In this document: in pieces, positions 1-7,764 of the stretch
Numbering within the stretch: the stretch's first letter is position 1
Layout: every line of letters starts with the position of its first letter
NCBI GenBank assembly: GCA_902763155.1
Contig: CACWQS010000003.1
Coordinates: 1-64,000, forward strand
Direction: 5' to 3'
Length of the DNA: 64,000 nt
From: an uncultured Pseudomonadota bacterium
GTDB taxonomy: Bacteria; Pseudomonadota; Alphaproteobacteria; RF32; CAG-239
The notes under the pieces: model-generated
Seen by the model: only the letters and a program-made list of their open reading frames with translations
Told to the model about the DNA's origin: nothing
The model's database searches: none
Made by a program: the position numbers and the translations under genes

Positions 1-1
1 G

Positions 2-688
2 GTTGATGATAGCAATGGTGATATTTACACTAAAAAAGATAATTTTGGTATAAAACAGGAAGATGCGGTAAACGTAAATCATATCAATTCGCCATACTTT
101 GCTATGCCGGATGTTTTTGAAATGAAGTCAAATGAAAACTTAACAATTTTAAGCCATTATCCGACTTTTCAGCAAACAACAGAATATTCTTGCGGTCCGG
201 CGGCGGCTTTAACTGTTTTAGAATATTATGGAAAAAATGGTGCTACCGAAAAAGAATTGATAGAAAAAATGGAAGCGAGTTTTGAAACCGGAACGAGTGT
301 TAAAGGCATTGCAAATTATTTTTGCAATCTTGGTTGGAATGTTAAGACAAATCTTGATGAATGGCAACTGCTTGAGGATTATGAGCCGTTTGCGGCTTTT
401 GTGCAAGAGCAATTAAAATCAGGGCACCCGATTATGGTGGAAAATGTTTTTATGGGCGGGCATTGGCGAGTTATTATCGGCTATGATACCATGGGAACAA
501 AAGAAACCGCTGATGATGTGCTGATTTTTGCCGATACGTATGACACGGCTGACCATAATCAAGACGGATATAGCATTGAAAACGGGGAAAACTTTTTCTG
601 GTCTTGGTTTGACCATCAGATACTTCCGGAAGATGAAAGAAAACACCCCTTTGTGTTGACATATCCGGAAGAGAAAATAACAGAATAG
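2..688 (+). CDS. C39-like papain-fold cysteine peptidase, 5' end outside window
   Basis: The reading frame is open from base 2, so the ATG at 104 is probably internal and the gene begins left of the window. The visible part has the C39/papain-like layout: QTTEYSCGPAA with the nucleophilic Cys about 30 residues after the ATG, GGHWRVIIGYD with the catalytic His near 120, and FADTYD with the Asp near 144. C39 domains cleave leader peptides or act as stand-alone secreted peptidases. No ABC transporter domain is visible, so this is not a full peptidase-containing exporter. The upstream visible part is Asp/Asn-rich and could be a linker. The C-terminus is intact (stop at 688). The fold is fairly sure; the substrate is unknown. 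Confidence 0.7.
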   Translation, partial: VDDSNGDIYTKKDNFGIKQEDAVNVNHINSPYFAMPDVFEMKSNENLTILSHYPTFQQTTEYSCGPAAALTVLEYYGKNGATEKELIEKMEASFETGTSVKGIANYFCNLGWNVKTNLDEWQLLEDYEPFAAFVQEQLKSGHPIMVENVFMGGHWRVIIGYDTMGTKETADDVLIFADTYDTADHNQDGYSIENGENFFWSWFDHQILPEDERKHPFVLTYPEEKITE

Positions 689-760
689 GGCAAACTTTAT
701 AAAAATTCTTAAAATGTTAAACTTTGTGCTAAAATATAAGAAAGTTTAACATTTTGCGAT

Positions 761-895
761 TTAGTAACCAATTTTTTCCATATCAATATATTTGGCTACA
801 ATATCGGTAATGGTGTCATAAACTTCACTAGCATGAATTTCTGCTCGTGGGTCAGATTTATCCCATTTGCGAGCCTGCTTAATTACTTCACTTAG
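761..895 (-). pseudogene. Truncated copy of the integrase-coupled 75-aa protein
   Basis: Bases of roughly 700-895 are nearly identical to 56240-56430, including the flanking TGTTAAACTTT inverted repeat. Only the C-terminal part of the protein survives (it ends ...DMEKIGY, as at 56291-56518). Similarity stops abruptly near 895, where the next gene's stop codon begins. This is a relic of another element of the tRNA-Gln island family, lying outside the two islands recognised here. Confidence 0.75.
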
Positions 896-1104
896 CCACC
901 ACAAACCTTGCAAGGGCGCGCACCAGATTCAATGGCTTTTTGTTTGGTTACATTGATGCAATTTTTTGTGCATTTATGCGCCCATTGACAATTTACATTA
1001 TGATATATCATTCTGTTTGTATTCAGAACAACAATTGTGCTATCAGCGGCTAGTACAGGCAAACCCATTATTAAAAGCAGTAATACAAAAAGTATTTTTC
1101 TCAT
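892..1104 (-). CDS. Small secreted Cys-rich protein with Ada-like zinc-binding motif
   Basis: About 70 aa. It starts with a clear signal peptide (MRKILFVLLLLIMGLPVLA, cleavage after AxA). The mature part carries YHNVNCQWAHKC ... ARPCKVCGG, the pattern of the Ada-like zinc-binding module often found at the C-terminus of secreted nucleases. I chose the ATG at 1104 because it begins the signal peptide; an upstream in-frame Met at 1134 would bury it. It follows the DUF5334-like gene by 10 bp on the same strand, so the two probably form an operon. The periplasmic location is well supported; the function is unknown. Confidence 0.6.
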   Translation of the reverse strand: MRKILFVLLLLIMGLPVLAADSTIVVLNTNRMIYHNVNCQWAHKCTKNCINVTKQKAIESGARPCKVCGG

Positions 1105-1114
1105 TTTGAAAACC

Positions 1115-1378
1115 CTAATATTTATCCATTTCATATGTTACATATTCACCAGAATCGTTGTCATAGGCTTCAATTTCCACAGAACCACCATAAGAAGTAA
1201 TACTTTCAACCGTAACATCTTTATATTCCCCATCATCATAATCGTATACTTCAATATCTTCGCCTTCTCGAACTAAGTTTCCCTGTTCTATTTCGATACT
1301 ATGACCATTATCATCATAGCCATCCCAAGCATAAGCATTAGGGATAAAAAGTAAACTTAAAATTAAAAGATATTTCAT
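1115..1378 (-). CDS. Small secreted DUF5334-like protein
   Basis: 87 aa, with an N-terminal signal peptide (MKYLLILSLLFIPNAYA) followed by a compact, very acidic domain: WDGYDDNGHSIEIEQGNL, then VREGEDIEVYDYDDGEYKD. This matches my memory of the DUF5334 family of small exported proteins that wrap Asp/Tyr-rich beta hairpins; the assignment is from motif recognition only. First gene of a two-gene minus-strand unit with the Cys-rich protein. No function is known. Confidence 0.55.
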   Translation of the reverse strand: MKYLLILSLLFIPNAYAWDGYDDNGHSIEIEQGNLVREGEDIEVYDYDDGEYKDVTVESITSYGGSVEIEAYDNDSGEYVTYEMDKY

Positions 1379-1444
1379 TTGTACTACCTCATAACAAAAT
1401 TGTGTTACATATTTTTAAGCATATATTCAGAAAAAAATCAATAA

Positions 1445-1585
1445 TTAATTATTTAACATATCATTCTCGGCTCTGACACCGATTGTCATAGGTTCATTGT
1501 AGGCATCTGTTAAATATTTAATCAGTTTTTGTCCGATACCTTGGTTAATATATTCCGGTATAATCATTTGATGAATAAAAAATTC
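1445..1585 (-). pseudogene. GNAT acetyltransferase C-terminal fragment
   Basis: The minus-strand frame is open for 47 codons and reads FFIHQMIIPEYINQGIGQKL, then IKYLTDAYNEP. The QGIGQK stretch is the acetyl-CoA-binding motif A (Q/RxxGxG/A) of GNAT N-acetyltransferases. An in-frame stop lies just upstream and no start is present, so this is a gene remnant. Confidence 0.65.
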
Positions 1586-1607
1586 CTAATAATAGTTAGA
1601 ATAGGGG

Positions 1608-1636
1608 TTGACAAAAACGAGCATTTTTGTTACACT
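1608..1636 (+). promoter_or_regulatory. Sigma-70 promoter for the 1679 gene
   Basis: TTGACA at 1608-1613 and TACACT at 1631-1636 with a 17-bp spacer, about 40 bp before the start codon. The same -10 hexamer occurs in the promoter of the large adhesin. Confidence 0.75.
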
Positions 1637-1678
1637 GTGAACATATAGAAATAACAACAATATGAAGGGATGCGAAAA

Positions 1679-2581
1679 ATGGAACAATATAGACCAAAAC
1701 AATTTTTCAAAGAGTTTGAAAATATATATGGCGATATTCAAAAAGAAGAAGTTAGCCCTTATGAAGCACTTAAACCTGAATATGACACAACAGGATATTC
1801 AAAGCTGTTTAATAAGGAAAAAACACAATGCGAAGAATCTTCTGATCCGGCTTGGAGGGAAATTTTACGATCTTCTCTATATTTAGGAGCATATTTGGAA
1901 GAAGAATTGTCTCGAAATGCGAACAACGTTATGACGAAAGAAATGATACAAGCTGTACATTTGGCTTTATATAATGGTTCTTATGAAGGGTGGGGCGATA
2001 CTGCAATTGAATTTATTTTATCTGAAACTTGGAAAAGAGGTCAAGAATTTGCCGATTTATACTATGGACAAGAATCAAAAATGTCCAAGTTGGTTAAATT
2101 GGTCAGAACAATGAAAAGTGATGAAGCCTATCATATGTACCAAGCTTTTGAAGAAGAAAAACAAAATACTCCAAAAGAACAACAAATAGAATTGCGAGGT
2201 CGGTATTTAGCGGAGATTCTGAAATCTGAGGATAATATGGCTTATTTGCAAGAAAATACCGAAAATGAAATTGTTCAAGGGATGGTAAATGAAATACCGC
2301 TATTAAAAGGTGTAACAAAAGGTAAATTATCGGAAATCTTTAATGTTGCTTCCGCAAAAATTGATTTTACAAATAAACAACAAAAGTTAGAAAGTAAAAA
2401 AATTGCAGTTGAAGCGCAGAAAAAAGCAATGGAAGTTTTTGGCAGAAATGATATGCCTGAAAGTGGTAAAAAAGCAGCCGGAAAAACACAATTTAATGAT
2501 ACAGAAAATAACTCTACTGTTTATAATCGGGCATATATGTATACAATGCATAAATTAAAGAGTGAGGAGAATCTAAAATAG
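1679..2581 (+). CDS. Unrecognised helical protein
   Basis: About 300 aa, Glu/Lys-rich and predicted largely alpha-helical, without signal peptide or membrane segment. I chose ATG 1679 rather than 1670 because the GAAGGG ribosome-binding site ends directly against the 1670 ATG but lies 9 nt before 1679. It is a single-gene unit with a strong promoter upstream and a strong terminator right after the stop. The C-terminal 70 residues are Lys-rich (EAQKKAMEVFGRNDMPESGK). I do not recognise the family; it stands between relics, which suggests accessory cargo. Confidence 0.6.
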   Translation: MEQYRPKQFFKEFENIYGDIQKEEVSPYEALKPEYDTTGYSKLFNKEKTQCEESSDPAWREILRSSLYLGAYLEEELSRNANNVMTKEMIQAVHLALYNGSYEGWGDTAIEFILSETWKRGQEFADLYYGQESKMSKLVKLVRTMKSDEAYHMYQAFEEEKQNTPKEQQIELRGRYLAEILKSEDNMAYLQENTENEIVQGMVNEIPLLKGVTKGKLSEIFNVASAKIDFTNKQQKLESKKIAVEAQKKAMEVFGRNDMPESGKKAAGKTQFNDTENNSTVYNRAYMYTMHKLKSEENLK

Positions 2582-2587
2582 GCGCAT

Positions 2588-2627
2588 AAAAAGTGACCCG
2601 CCGGCCTAGCCGGCGGGTTACTTTTTT
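2588..2627 (+). terminator. Rho-independent terminator
   Basis: GC-rich hairpin GACCCGCCGG/CCGGCGGGTTAC followed by TTTTTT, with a matching A-run upstream, so it could act in both directions. Confidence 0.85.
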
Positions 2628-3028
2628 CGGCTGCGGATTCACTACGAGATGGGGACCCCTGAAAACCCATATAAATGCTATAGTTTCGTGTAAAGATCAG
2701 TTAAAATACGATATATAATAATGTCTTTAATAAAATGTAAAACCATTACTGGAAAATCAAATAAAATAAATAACATCTGCACGTAATAAGCGTTTTGTAT
2801 GAAATTTCAGTAATATAACTTCTGGTTGTTATGAATCCGAAGTTGATAATCACTTAATCAAAAATGATGAAAAATTGCTATGAGATGAAATAGGTAAGAA
2901 AAAAGGCTCAAAATTGTTAAATGCTTGATTTTTAAGGATAGTCATAAAAATTAGTTCGAAGATGACTCACTTTTATGCATATTTTGATATAAATTTTCGA
3001 ACCAAGCTAAGTTGTTGATTTAAAAAGA
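2628..3028. other. Gene-free AT-rich stretch left of the tRNA-Gln fossil
   Basis: No credible ORF in any frame. A short stretch near 2779 (TGCACG...TAATAAGCG) resembles 24684-24702, next to the structured region of element 1. Probably decayed island DNA. Confidence 0.4.
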
Positions 3029-3077
3029 AAAAATCGCCATTAAAGACGATTTTTGAACTGTGGCAGGGGCGGCTGGA
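3029..3077 (-). repeat. Fossil tRNA-Gln 3' end with terminator: left attachment site of element 1
   Basis: GGCAGGGGCGGCTGGA (3062-3077) matches the last 16 nt of tRNA-Gln with one mismatch. It is preceded at 3029-3054 by the hairpin AAAATCG/CGATTTTT, at the same distance and on the same side as the terminator of the intact tRNA-Gln at 58442-58468. The piece therefore looks like a tRNA 3' end and its terminator, displaced when elements integrated. Confidence 0.7.
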
Positions 3078-3150
3078 AGCGTTTTTGTCACCCCCTTAAA
3101 CCTCTGTATTTTCAAAAATATTTTCTCATGGGCGGAGGTATGGCAACACT

Positions 3151-3173
3151 TTGTGTCACATTATTGTGTCACA
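3151..3173 (+). repeat. Pair of integrase arm-type direct repeats (element 1)
   Basis: TTGTGTCACA occurs at 3151 and 3164, a 13-bp period, 89 bp from the core repeat at 3062. The element 2 ends carry ACTGTCTCAC pairs with the same 13-bp period and nearly the same distance from the core. Confidence 0.55.
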
Positions 3174-3267
3174 CCCATCTGCAACTTAAAGACAGCATAC
3201 AAAATTGCACTCAAAAGTCAAATTAATTTTTCGGTAATTTAACACATTTCATGGAGTTGGCAACAAA

Positions 3268-3385
3268 TTTTACCTATCGGTAATATTTGAACACATTTGT
3301 TACAAAATTAAAAAATATTTTCCTTTTCGGTAAAATTTACTTGATTTTAATTTTTATCATGCTATAATTTTACCGAGAGGTAAAA
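3268..3385 (+). promoter_or_regulatory. hipBA promoter with HipB-type operators (copy 1)
   Basis: TTGATT at 3341 and TATAAT at 3363 (16-bp spacer) form the promoter. The palindrome TTTTACC-GAGA-GGTAAAA at 3368-3385 overlaps the -10 box and abuts the start codon. A second site, TTTTACC-TATC-GGTAAT, lies about 100 bp upstream at 3268, and a TCGGTAAAAT half-site lies near 3327. This arrangement fits autorepression by a HipB/HipA complex that loops or spreads. Confidence 0.7.
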
Positions 3386-3386
3386 T

Positions 3387-3605
3387 ATGAAGATTAAAAC
3401 AGCACAAGATATTGCTATTCTGATTAAAACCGAGCGGAAAAAGCAAAACTTAACTCAGACCGAACTTGCCGGATTGTGCAACGTCGGTTTACGGTTTATC
3501 GTGGATATTGAAAAGGCCAAGGAAACTTGCCAAATCAGCAAAGTATTAAAGGTTTTGGACGTTTTAGGCATTAACATAAACTCGGAGGATAGCCTCCTTA
3601 CTTAG
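3387..3605 (+). CDS. hipB: HipB-family antitoxin, XRE helix-turn-helix (copy 1)
   Basis: 72 aa, a single Cro/C1-type HTH domain (RKKQNLTQTELAGLCNVGLR) filling residues 12-65. It neutralises HipA and represses the operon through the TTTACC-N4-GGTAAA palindromes in front of it. The last residues (EDSLLT) and the stop codon are provided by the MITE-like insertion that starts at 3591. The intact copy at 30107 instead ends shortly after LHTEE. The C-terminal change is small, so the protein may still work. Confidence 0.85.
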   Translation: MKIKTAQDIAILIKTERKKQNLTQTELAGLCNVGLRFIVDIEKAKETCQISKVLKVLDVLGININSEDSLLT

Positions 3606-3857
3606 GGAATTTACAGTTCCCAATCTGATTTATGATTAATCAGATGAGCGGAGCAAGGCGTAGGGAATACAGAGCGTATTTTCAAGTCTTGCGACAAATC
3701 AGGTGATAATCATAAACAGACCTGAAGGGCAAGTGGTAAAATGCGTCCTGCTTGCACTTTTTGCTTGATGTAGGTTACTACATCTGCACAAAAATTACGG
3801 CGCATTACGACATTTTAACAATTGTTGGGAATTATAAATTCCCTAAGTAAGGAGGCT
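3591..3857. mobile_element. 267-bp MITE-like insertion between hipB and hipA
   Basis: Terminal inverted repeats at 3591-3622 and 3826-3857 match at 30 of 32 positions (left end AGCCTCCTTACTTAGGGAAT). The inside has no ORF but several hairpins, e.g. GATGTAG/CTACATC near 3768-3789 and GCAAG/CTTGC near 3730-3755. The homologous hipBA at 30107 has no such insertion, so this is a clean occupied/empty-site pair. The right end supplies the GGAGG ribosome-binding site of hipA. No obvious target-site duplication is visible. Confidence 0.75.
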
Positions 3858-3860
3858 GGT

Positions 3861-5090
3861 ATGCCGACATTGGATGTATATTTCTATGGTAAAAAAATAG
3901 GCAAACTGACCGAAAAAAACTCTCGGCTTTCTTTTAAATATAATGAAGATGCCGATATACCGTTGTCGGTCAATCTGCCGTTACAAAAAGAAGCTTTTAA
4001 CGATAAGCTTACACGCAGTTTCTTCAACAATTTGTTGCCTGAAGAAGGTATTCGTGAAGCGGTTGCTCGCTATAAGCAGGTGTCTTCAAATAATCCGTTT
4101 GCGCTCTTAAAGGAAATCGGCGGCGAGTGTGCCGGTGCGGTTGAACTATATCCTCAAGGCGCCAAAAGAGAAGACGAACCGTCAGGATTAACGCCGATAA
4201 GTGAAGAAAAAATAGCAGAACTGTTAAAAAATCAGGCACAGATACCTTTGCTTGTCGGAGAGGAAATTCGTTTATCACTGGCCGGTGCTCAGCAAAAAAT
4301 TGCTTTGGCAATATTGCCGGAAAACTCGGATAATTATTATCTTCCGCAAGGTTTGTATATCTCAACACATATTATCAAACCACAAAATCCGTATTTTGAT
4401 GACATTATTTACAATGAGCATTTTTGTATGTCACTTGCAAAACTTATCGGATTGCCGACTGCTCATTCGTTTATAAAGAATTTTAGCGGTCAGTCGGGTT
4501 ATGTTGTTAAGCGCTTTGACCGTGAAACCGATGATACTGCGCCATCGGGATTAAGACGTGTCCACCAAGAGGATTTTTGCCAAGCGTTGTGTATGCCGGA
4601 TAAAAAATACCAAAAGGAAGGCGGGCCGAGCATTAAGCAATGCTATAAGTTTATTGTTGCGGCTGACTTTAATCGCAAGGCCGATGCTTTAATGAATTTT
4701 TTGAAAACCATAGTATTTAACTTCATTATCGGTAATTCCGATGCTCACGGCAAAAACTTTTCTTTTCTGCATCGTGGCGGTAAATATGAACTTTCGCCAT
4801 TGTATGATTTGGTATCAACGCAGGTTTATACAGTGCTTTCGCCGAATTTGGCAATGTCTGTCGGAGGTGAATACAATCCGAATTTAATTCATCGCAGTCA
4901 TTTTATTGCCATGGCAAAAGATTTGGAAATTAAGCCGACAATGGTGGAAAAGATTATTGATGAAATGAGTGCCAAAATAACAGCGGCATTACCGGAACTT
5001 GATAAGCAATTTGCCGGAAACGGTATCAAAACAGAGATTGTTGCTCAAATAAAGGCATTGATAGAAAACAGAATAAAACAAATTTCATAA
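3861..5090 (+). CDS. hipA: HipA-family serine/threonine kinase toxin (copy 1)
   Basis: 409 aa from ATG 3861. An upstream in-frame start at 3822 lies within the MITE-like insertion and would add 13 residues absent from the other copy. It has the N-terminal HipA_N domain (1-100) and a HipA_C kinase domain with LSLAGAQQKI (138-147), YVVKRFDRE (about 214-222), the catalytic-loop motif GNSDAHGKNF (about 291-300) and the metal-binding LSPLYD (about 311-316). Known HipA kinases phosphorylate glutamyl-tRNA synthetase and cause growth arrest; that target is family knowledge, not shown here. It is very similar along its full length to hipA at 30315. The insertion upstream separates it from hipB by 255 bp, so the toxin:antitoxin ratio may be altered. 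Confidence 0.88.
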   Translation: MPTLDVYFYGKKIGKLTEKNSRLSFKYNEDADIPLSVNLPLQKEAFNDKLTRSFFNNLLPEEGIREAVARYKQVSSNNPFALLKEIGGECAGAVELYPQGAKREDEPSGLTPISEEKIAELLKNQAQIPLLVGEEIRLSLAGAQQKIALAILPENSDNYYLPQGLYISTHIIKPQNPYFDDIIYNEHFCMSLAKLIGLPTAHSFIKNFSGQSGYVVKRFDRETDDTAPSGLRRVHQEDFCQALCMPDKKYQKEGGPSIKQCYKFIVAADFNRKADALMNFLKTIVFNFIIGNSDAHGKNFSFLHRGGKYELSPLYDLVSTQVYTVLSPNLAMSVGGEYNPNLIHRSHFIAMAKDLEIKPTMVEKIIDEMSAKITAALPELDKQFAGNGIKTEIVAQIKALIENRIKQIS

Positions 5091-5118
5091 ACTTTGGGAC
5101 CGAATGTCTACTTTTGCA

Positions 5119-5155
5119 AAAAAAGTAAAGGAAGCTCTAAAGCCTCCTTCTTTTA
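5119..5155 (+). terminator. Terminator after hipA copy 1
   Basis: A-rich run, then the hairpin GGAAGCT-CTAA-AGCCTCC and TTCTTTTA. It lies between convergent genes and is probably bidirectional. Confidence 0.7.
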
Positions 5156-5181
5156 TCGGTGTATCGGTACGGCGCATTAGA

Positions 5182-5724
5182 TTATTGATATACTATTGCT
5201 AAAAACACCAAGCCGAAATAAGCAAGCAGAATTCCGAAGAATGTCCACAAGACCGCGCGATTGCTTAAAAAGCGAACACCGCCTGCAAGCATAATTATCG
5301 GCACAAAAAACAGTAATGTTCCGGCAAATGATGTCCACCCCATTATCCAATTTAATGTTCTGTAATCCGTTGCTGTCAGCCACAACAAATATCCCCAGTT
5401 TAGGGCAAACCACGCGCCGACTTCAGCCATCCGCCAATTAATACTCGGATTAAATCCGACAATCTTCCGCCGAATATAATCATATAAGAGGTAGAGCTGA
5501 GTATACAGAATATATCCAATCAGAAAATAAGAAGTAAAAACACAGGGCTTTTTATTCCATATCCAGTTATATATATTGCCATAAGCCCATACATTATAAT
5601 TACAAGTTTCACCGTTTGGATTGGTTTCCATTCCTGCAAGGTAGAGGAATGTTGCAATAAAGCTAATTATTGCAAACCAAACTACAAATTCAACTAGTTT
5701 TATACATGATTTTATTATTTTCAT
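5182..5724 (-). CDS. Multi-pass membrane protein, candidate immunity partner of the MuF-lysozyme protein
   Basis: About 180 aa with four or five hydrophobic segments (for example LVEFVVWFAIISFIATFLYL, SYFLIGYILYTQLYLLYDYI, LLFFVPIIMLAGG and WTFFGILLAYFGLVFLAIVY) and a Cys-containing loop. I chose ATG 5724, which overlaps the stop of the upstream gene as ATGA (translational coupling), over the ORF start at 5739. Tight coupling to a gene for a peptidoglycan-cleaving toxin-like protein suggests an immunity or export role. This is inferred from context; the sequence itself shows only a membrane protein. Confidence 0.6.
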   Translation of the reverse strand: MKIIKSCIKLVEFVVWFAIISFIATFLYLAGMETNPNGETCNYNVWAYGNIYNWIWNKKPCVFTSYFLIGYILYTQLYLLYDYIRRKIVGFNPSINWRMAEVGAWFALNWGYLLWLTATDYRTLNWIMGWTSFAGTLLFFVPIIMLAGGVRFLSNRAVLWTFFGILLAYFGLVFLAIVYQ

Positions 5725-6824
5725 TTCTTTTTTTGCCATGGTTTAGTCTCATATGCAGTTTTTACTCTTGCCCCAACATGATTTATTTCTGTTGCACCAG
5801 TATCATTCCATATTGTTCCAATTCTATCTGGTGTTGGATTATCTAAAGAATCACGAATTTGCTTTATCACTTTTACACCCAGTTCAATATTTTGTTCAGG
5901 AATATCAGTATCATAATGTGTTCCTTCAAAATCTCCCCATAATTTACCCTGAATATTCATAGGCATTTGCGAATCAGAATAATTGAACAAATCAGCAAGT
6001 TGATTGATAAATCCGTAATGTCCTGTAGCTGCTTCATTATACATTATTGCTTTAACTAAGTCTGCATCTACATTATACTTTTCTGCATATTTTTCAATTA
6101 TTTTTCCATATTTATTAATATAATAATCTCCCAAAAAGTGCAAAGTGCGATATTCAGGCCAATTATAATTGGCATCCGGATTAGAATTTACATGTAAATA
6201 TAATTTTTCCCCATTACGCAATTTGTTAATTCTTTCACTTCCTGTTCTGAAATTATCAAAAGGGCGCAATGTTTGTTGTAATGTATTATTAGTATGAGGT
6301 TCTAGTGTAATAGGAGTTTTATTGTCAAAATAAAAATCTACAGAAGAATGCTCATAAGGACTATTTGTTTTTTGAAAATTTTTTTGTTGAATGTTCTTGT
6401 CAGTTACACATAATCCAGAAATATCTAACTCAGTAAAATCTTTTTCCGGTTTATATGGCTCCGCCCAGCAACGACAATTATAATCCTCGCCCGGATTTCC
6501 GCCCTCCGGTGGCACATGCCAGTTAAAAATCTCACCTTCGCGCTCGGCATGCTTTCCTCTGACTTTATCATCTTTTTTTGTTCGCCAAATATAATAATCT
6601 TGCGGATTTTTCTGCATATCATCTGCCAAAATATCATTTAACTTTGGGTTGGGCGCGTTTTCACTCGGCACATCAATTTCTTTCATATCTTCAACCGAAT
6701 GAGCACCGCGCGGGTCAATATAATACCACTTACTTTGCCCGTCTTTGCGGTATCCGCGTTTAACTGCCTTAAACCCGTGCATTCTTTGATATATATTATC
6801 TCTTAATTCGTTTCTTTTACTCAT
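5721..6824 (-). CDS. MuF-type minor-head domain fused to lysozyme-like domain: candidate toxin
   Basis: 367 aa. Residues about 80-130 carry the phage Mu F/SPP1 gp7 C-terminal signature: WRTKKDDKVRGKHAEREG, then FNWHVPPEGG, then DYNCRCWAEPY. The C-terminal 140 residues look like a lysozyme or lytic-transglycosylase fold: KYNVDADLVKAIMYNEAATG with a candidate catalytic Glu, ELGVKVIKQI, and TGATEINHVGARVKTAYE. MuF domains fused to C-terminal toxins are a known polymorphic-toxin arrangement in phages and prophages. No portal, capsid or terminase gene is nearby, so this is not a prophage head operon. Start supported by GGAG 8 nt upstream. The downstream membrane-protein gene overlaps by 4 nt. Confidence 0.65.
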   Translation of the reverse strand: MSKRNELRDNIYQRMHGFKAVKRGYRKDGQSKWYYIDPRGAHSVEDMKEIDVPSENAPNPKLNDILADDMQKNPQDYYIWRTKKDDKVRGKHAEREGEIFNWHVPPEGGNPGEDYNCRCWAEPYKPEKDFTELDISGLCVTDKNIQQKNFQKTNSPYEHSSVDFYFDNKTPITLEPHTNNTLQQTLRPFDNFRTGSERINKLRNGEKLYLHVNSNPDANYNWPEYRTLHFLGDYYINKYGKIIEKYAEKYNVDADLVKAIMYNEAATGHYGFINQLADLFNYSDSQMPMNIQGKLWGDFEGTHYDTDIPEQNIELGVKVIKQIRDSLDNPTPDRIGTIWNDTGATEINHVGARVKTAYETKPWQKKK

Positions 6825-7174
6825 GTGTTCTTACTCCATTAAATTTATTATTAAATTATTACAAAATAATCAATTTCTTATTATATGCTGACACATAATC
6901 AAATTGCAGAAGTGTTAAAACAGTTGCAAATTGTTTAGAAATATACTATTTTGGTAGTGTATCTATTAACATAAAACAGGATAGCTGTCAAGTTTAAAAT
7001 AAGAAAAATATAAAATAAACCTGTGTATAAAATGAAAAATCTTATTTTATTGCAAGAGTAAAGGAGGCCGCAAGGCCTCCTTCTTTTAGCGGTGTGTATC
7101 CATAACATACACAAGGTCATTATCATTCCAAAGACCTTGCGGCCTCCTTCTTTTAGCGACAAAGCTCGTTATAT
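6825..7174. other. Intergenic region with a duplicated hairpin
   Basis: No ORF of note. A perfect hairpin AAGGAGGCC/GGCCTCCTT at 7061-7082 followed by TTCTTTT is a likely terminator. Its right half with flank (GCGGCCTCCTTCTTTTAGCG) recurs near 7139-7158, a local duplication. Confidence 0.55.
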
Positions 7175-7687
7175 TCATCTTGATGACATATATTCAGAAA
7201 AAGGAATACTATAATCATCCGTGTCCGGAGCATTTATACTCGAATATACAAAATATGAGATAGCGGCACAATAAGCTAATATAAAAGCATATATTAACTT
7301 TCTGTATGGCACTAAAATATCAGATTGCCAAACAAAAATCATCATTGCATAGGTTATGCACCGAAGTAGTAATAATGAAAAAGTGAAGAAAATCAATTTC
7401 CAAATAAATGGTAACGTGAGCGGAACAAGAAAAATTAACAATATTTCCATTCCAAACATAGCACAGGCCAAGAAGATTATAATTGGTAATTTCCAAGTTA
7501 GAGTAAATTTATTCATTTTCTGATTATCTTTACCGAACCAGATTTTCCAGATTAAATAAGGAACGATAAAACTTACATATAAAGCCGGAACAACATATAA
7601 AAGAATAGCGAAAAACAAAGGGAAAGGAATTGTTGAAATTAACAACAGAATGGTTTTGATGAGTTTTGATTTTTCTATCTTTTTCAT
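7175..7687 (-). CDS. Multi-pass membrane protein, second candidate immunity-type partner
   Basis: About 170 aa with four to five transmembrane segments (TILLLISTIPFPLFFAILLY, VVPALYVSFIVPYLIWKIWF, IIFLACAMFGMEILLIFLVP, LIYAFILAYCAAISYFVY). I chose ATG 7687 with AGGTAG 5 nt upstream; the longer ORF start at 7771 would run through the terminator of the gene before. It stands downstream of the Asn-rich 263-aa protein just as the 5182 gene stands downstream of the MuF-lysozyme gene, giving two protein/membrane-protein pairs in a row. No family recognised. Confidence 0.55.
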   Translation of the reverse strand: MKKIEKSKLIKTILLLISTIPFPLFFAILLYVVPALYVSFIVPYLIWKIWFGKDNQKMNKFTLTWKLPIIIFLACAMFGMEILLIFLVPLTLPFIWKLIFFTFSLLLLRCITYAMMIFVWQSDILVPYRKLIYAFILAYCAAISYFVYSSINAPDTDDYSIPFSEYMSSR

Positions 7688-7733
7688 TTTGCTACCTATG
7701 GTTTTGTTTTTAATTTTGTTCAAAATATAATAA

Positions 7734-7764
7734 AAAGAGCCGATTGTCAATCGGCTCTGAATTT
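7734..7764 (-). terminator. Terminator/attenuator between the two genes
   Basis: The hairpin AGAGCCGATTG/CAATCGGCTCT sits between A-run and T-run flanks immediately after the stop of the Asn-rich gene and before the membrane-protein gene. Confidence 0.8.

Noticed and set aside
3060..3242. 60-aa ORF over the element 1 attachment site
   Set aside because: It overlaps the core and arm repeats, which explain the sequence better; no ribosome-binding site or homologous ORF at the element 2 end.
5721..6824. Prophage head-morphogenesis region
   Set aside because: Only the MuF-like domain is present; no portal, capsid, terminase or tail genes occur in the neighbourhood.
6935..7162. 75-aa minus-strand ORF between the membrane-protein gene and the MuF gene
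   Set aside because: It runs through the terminator hairpin and its duplicate; composition is not protein-like.
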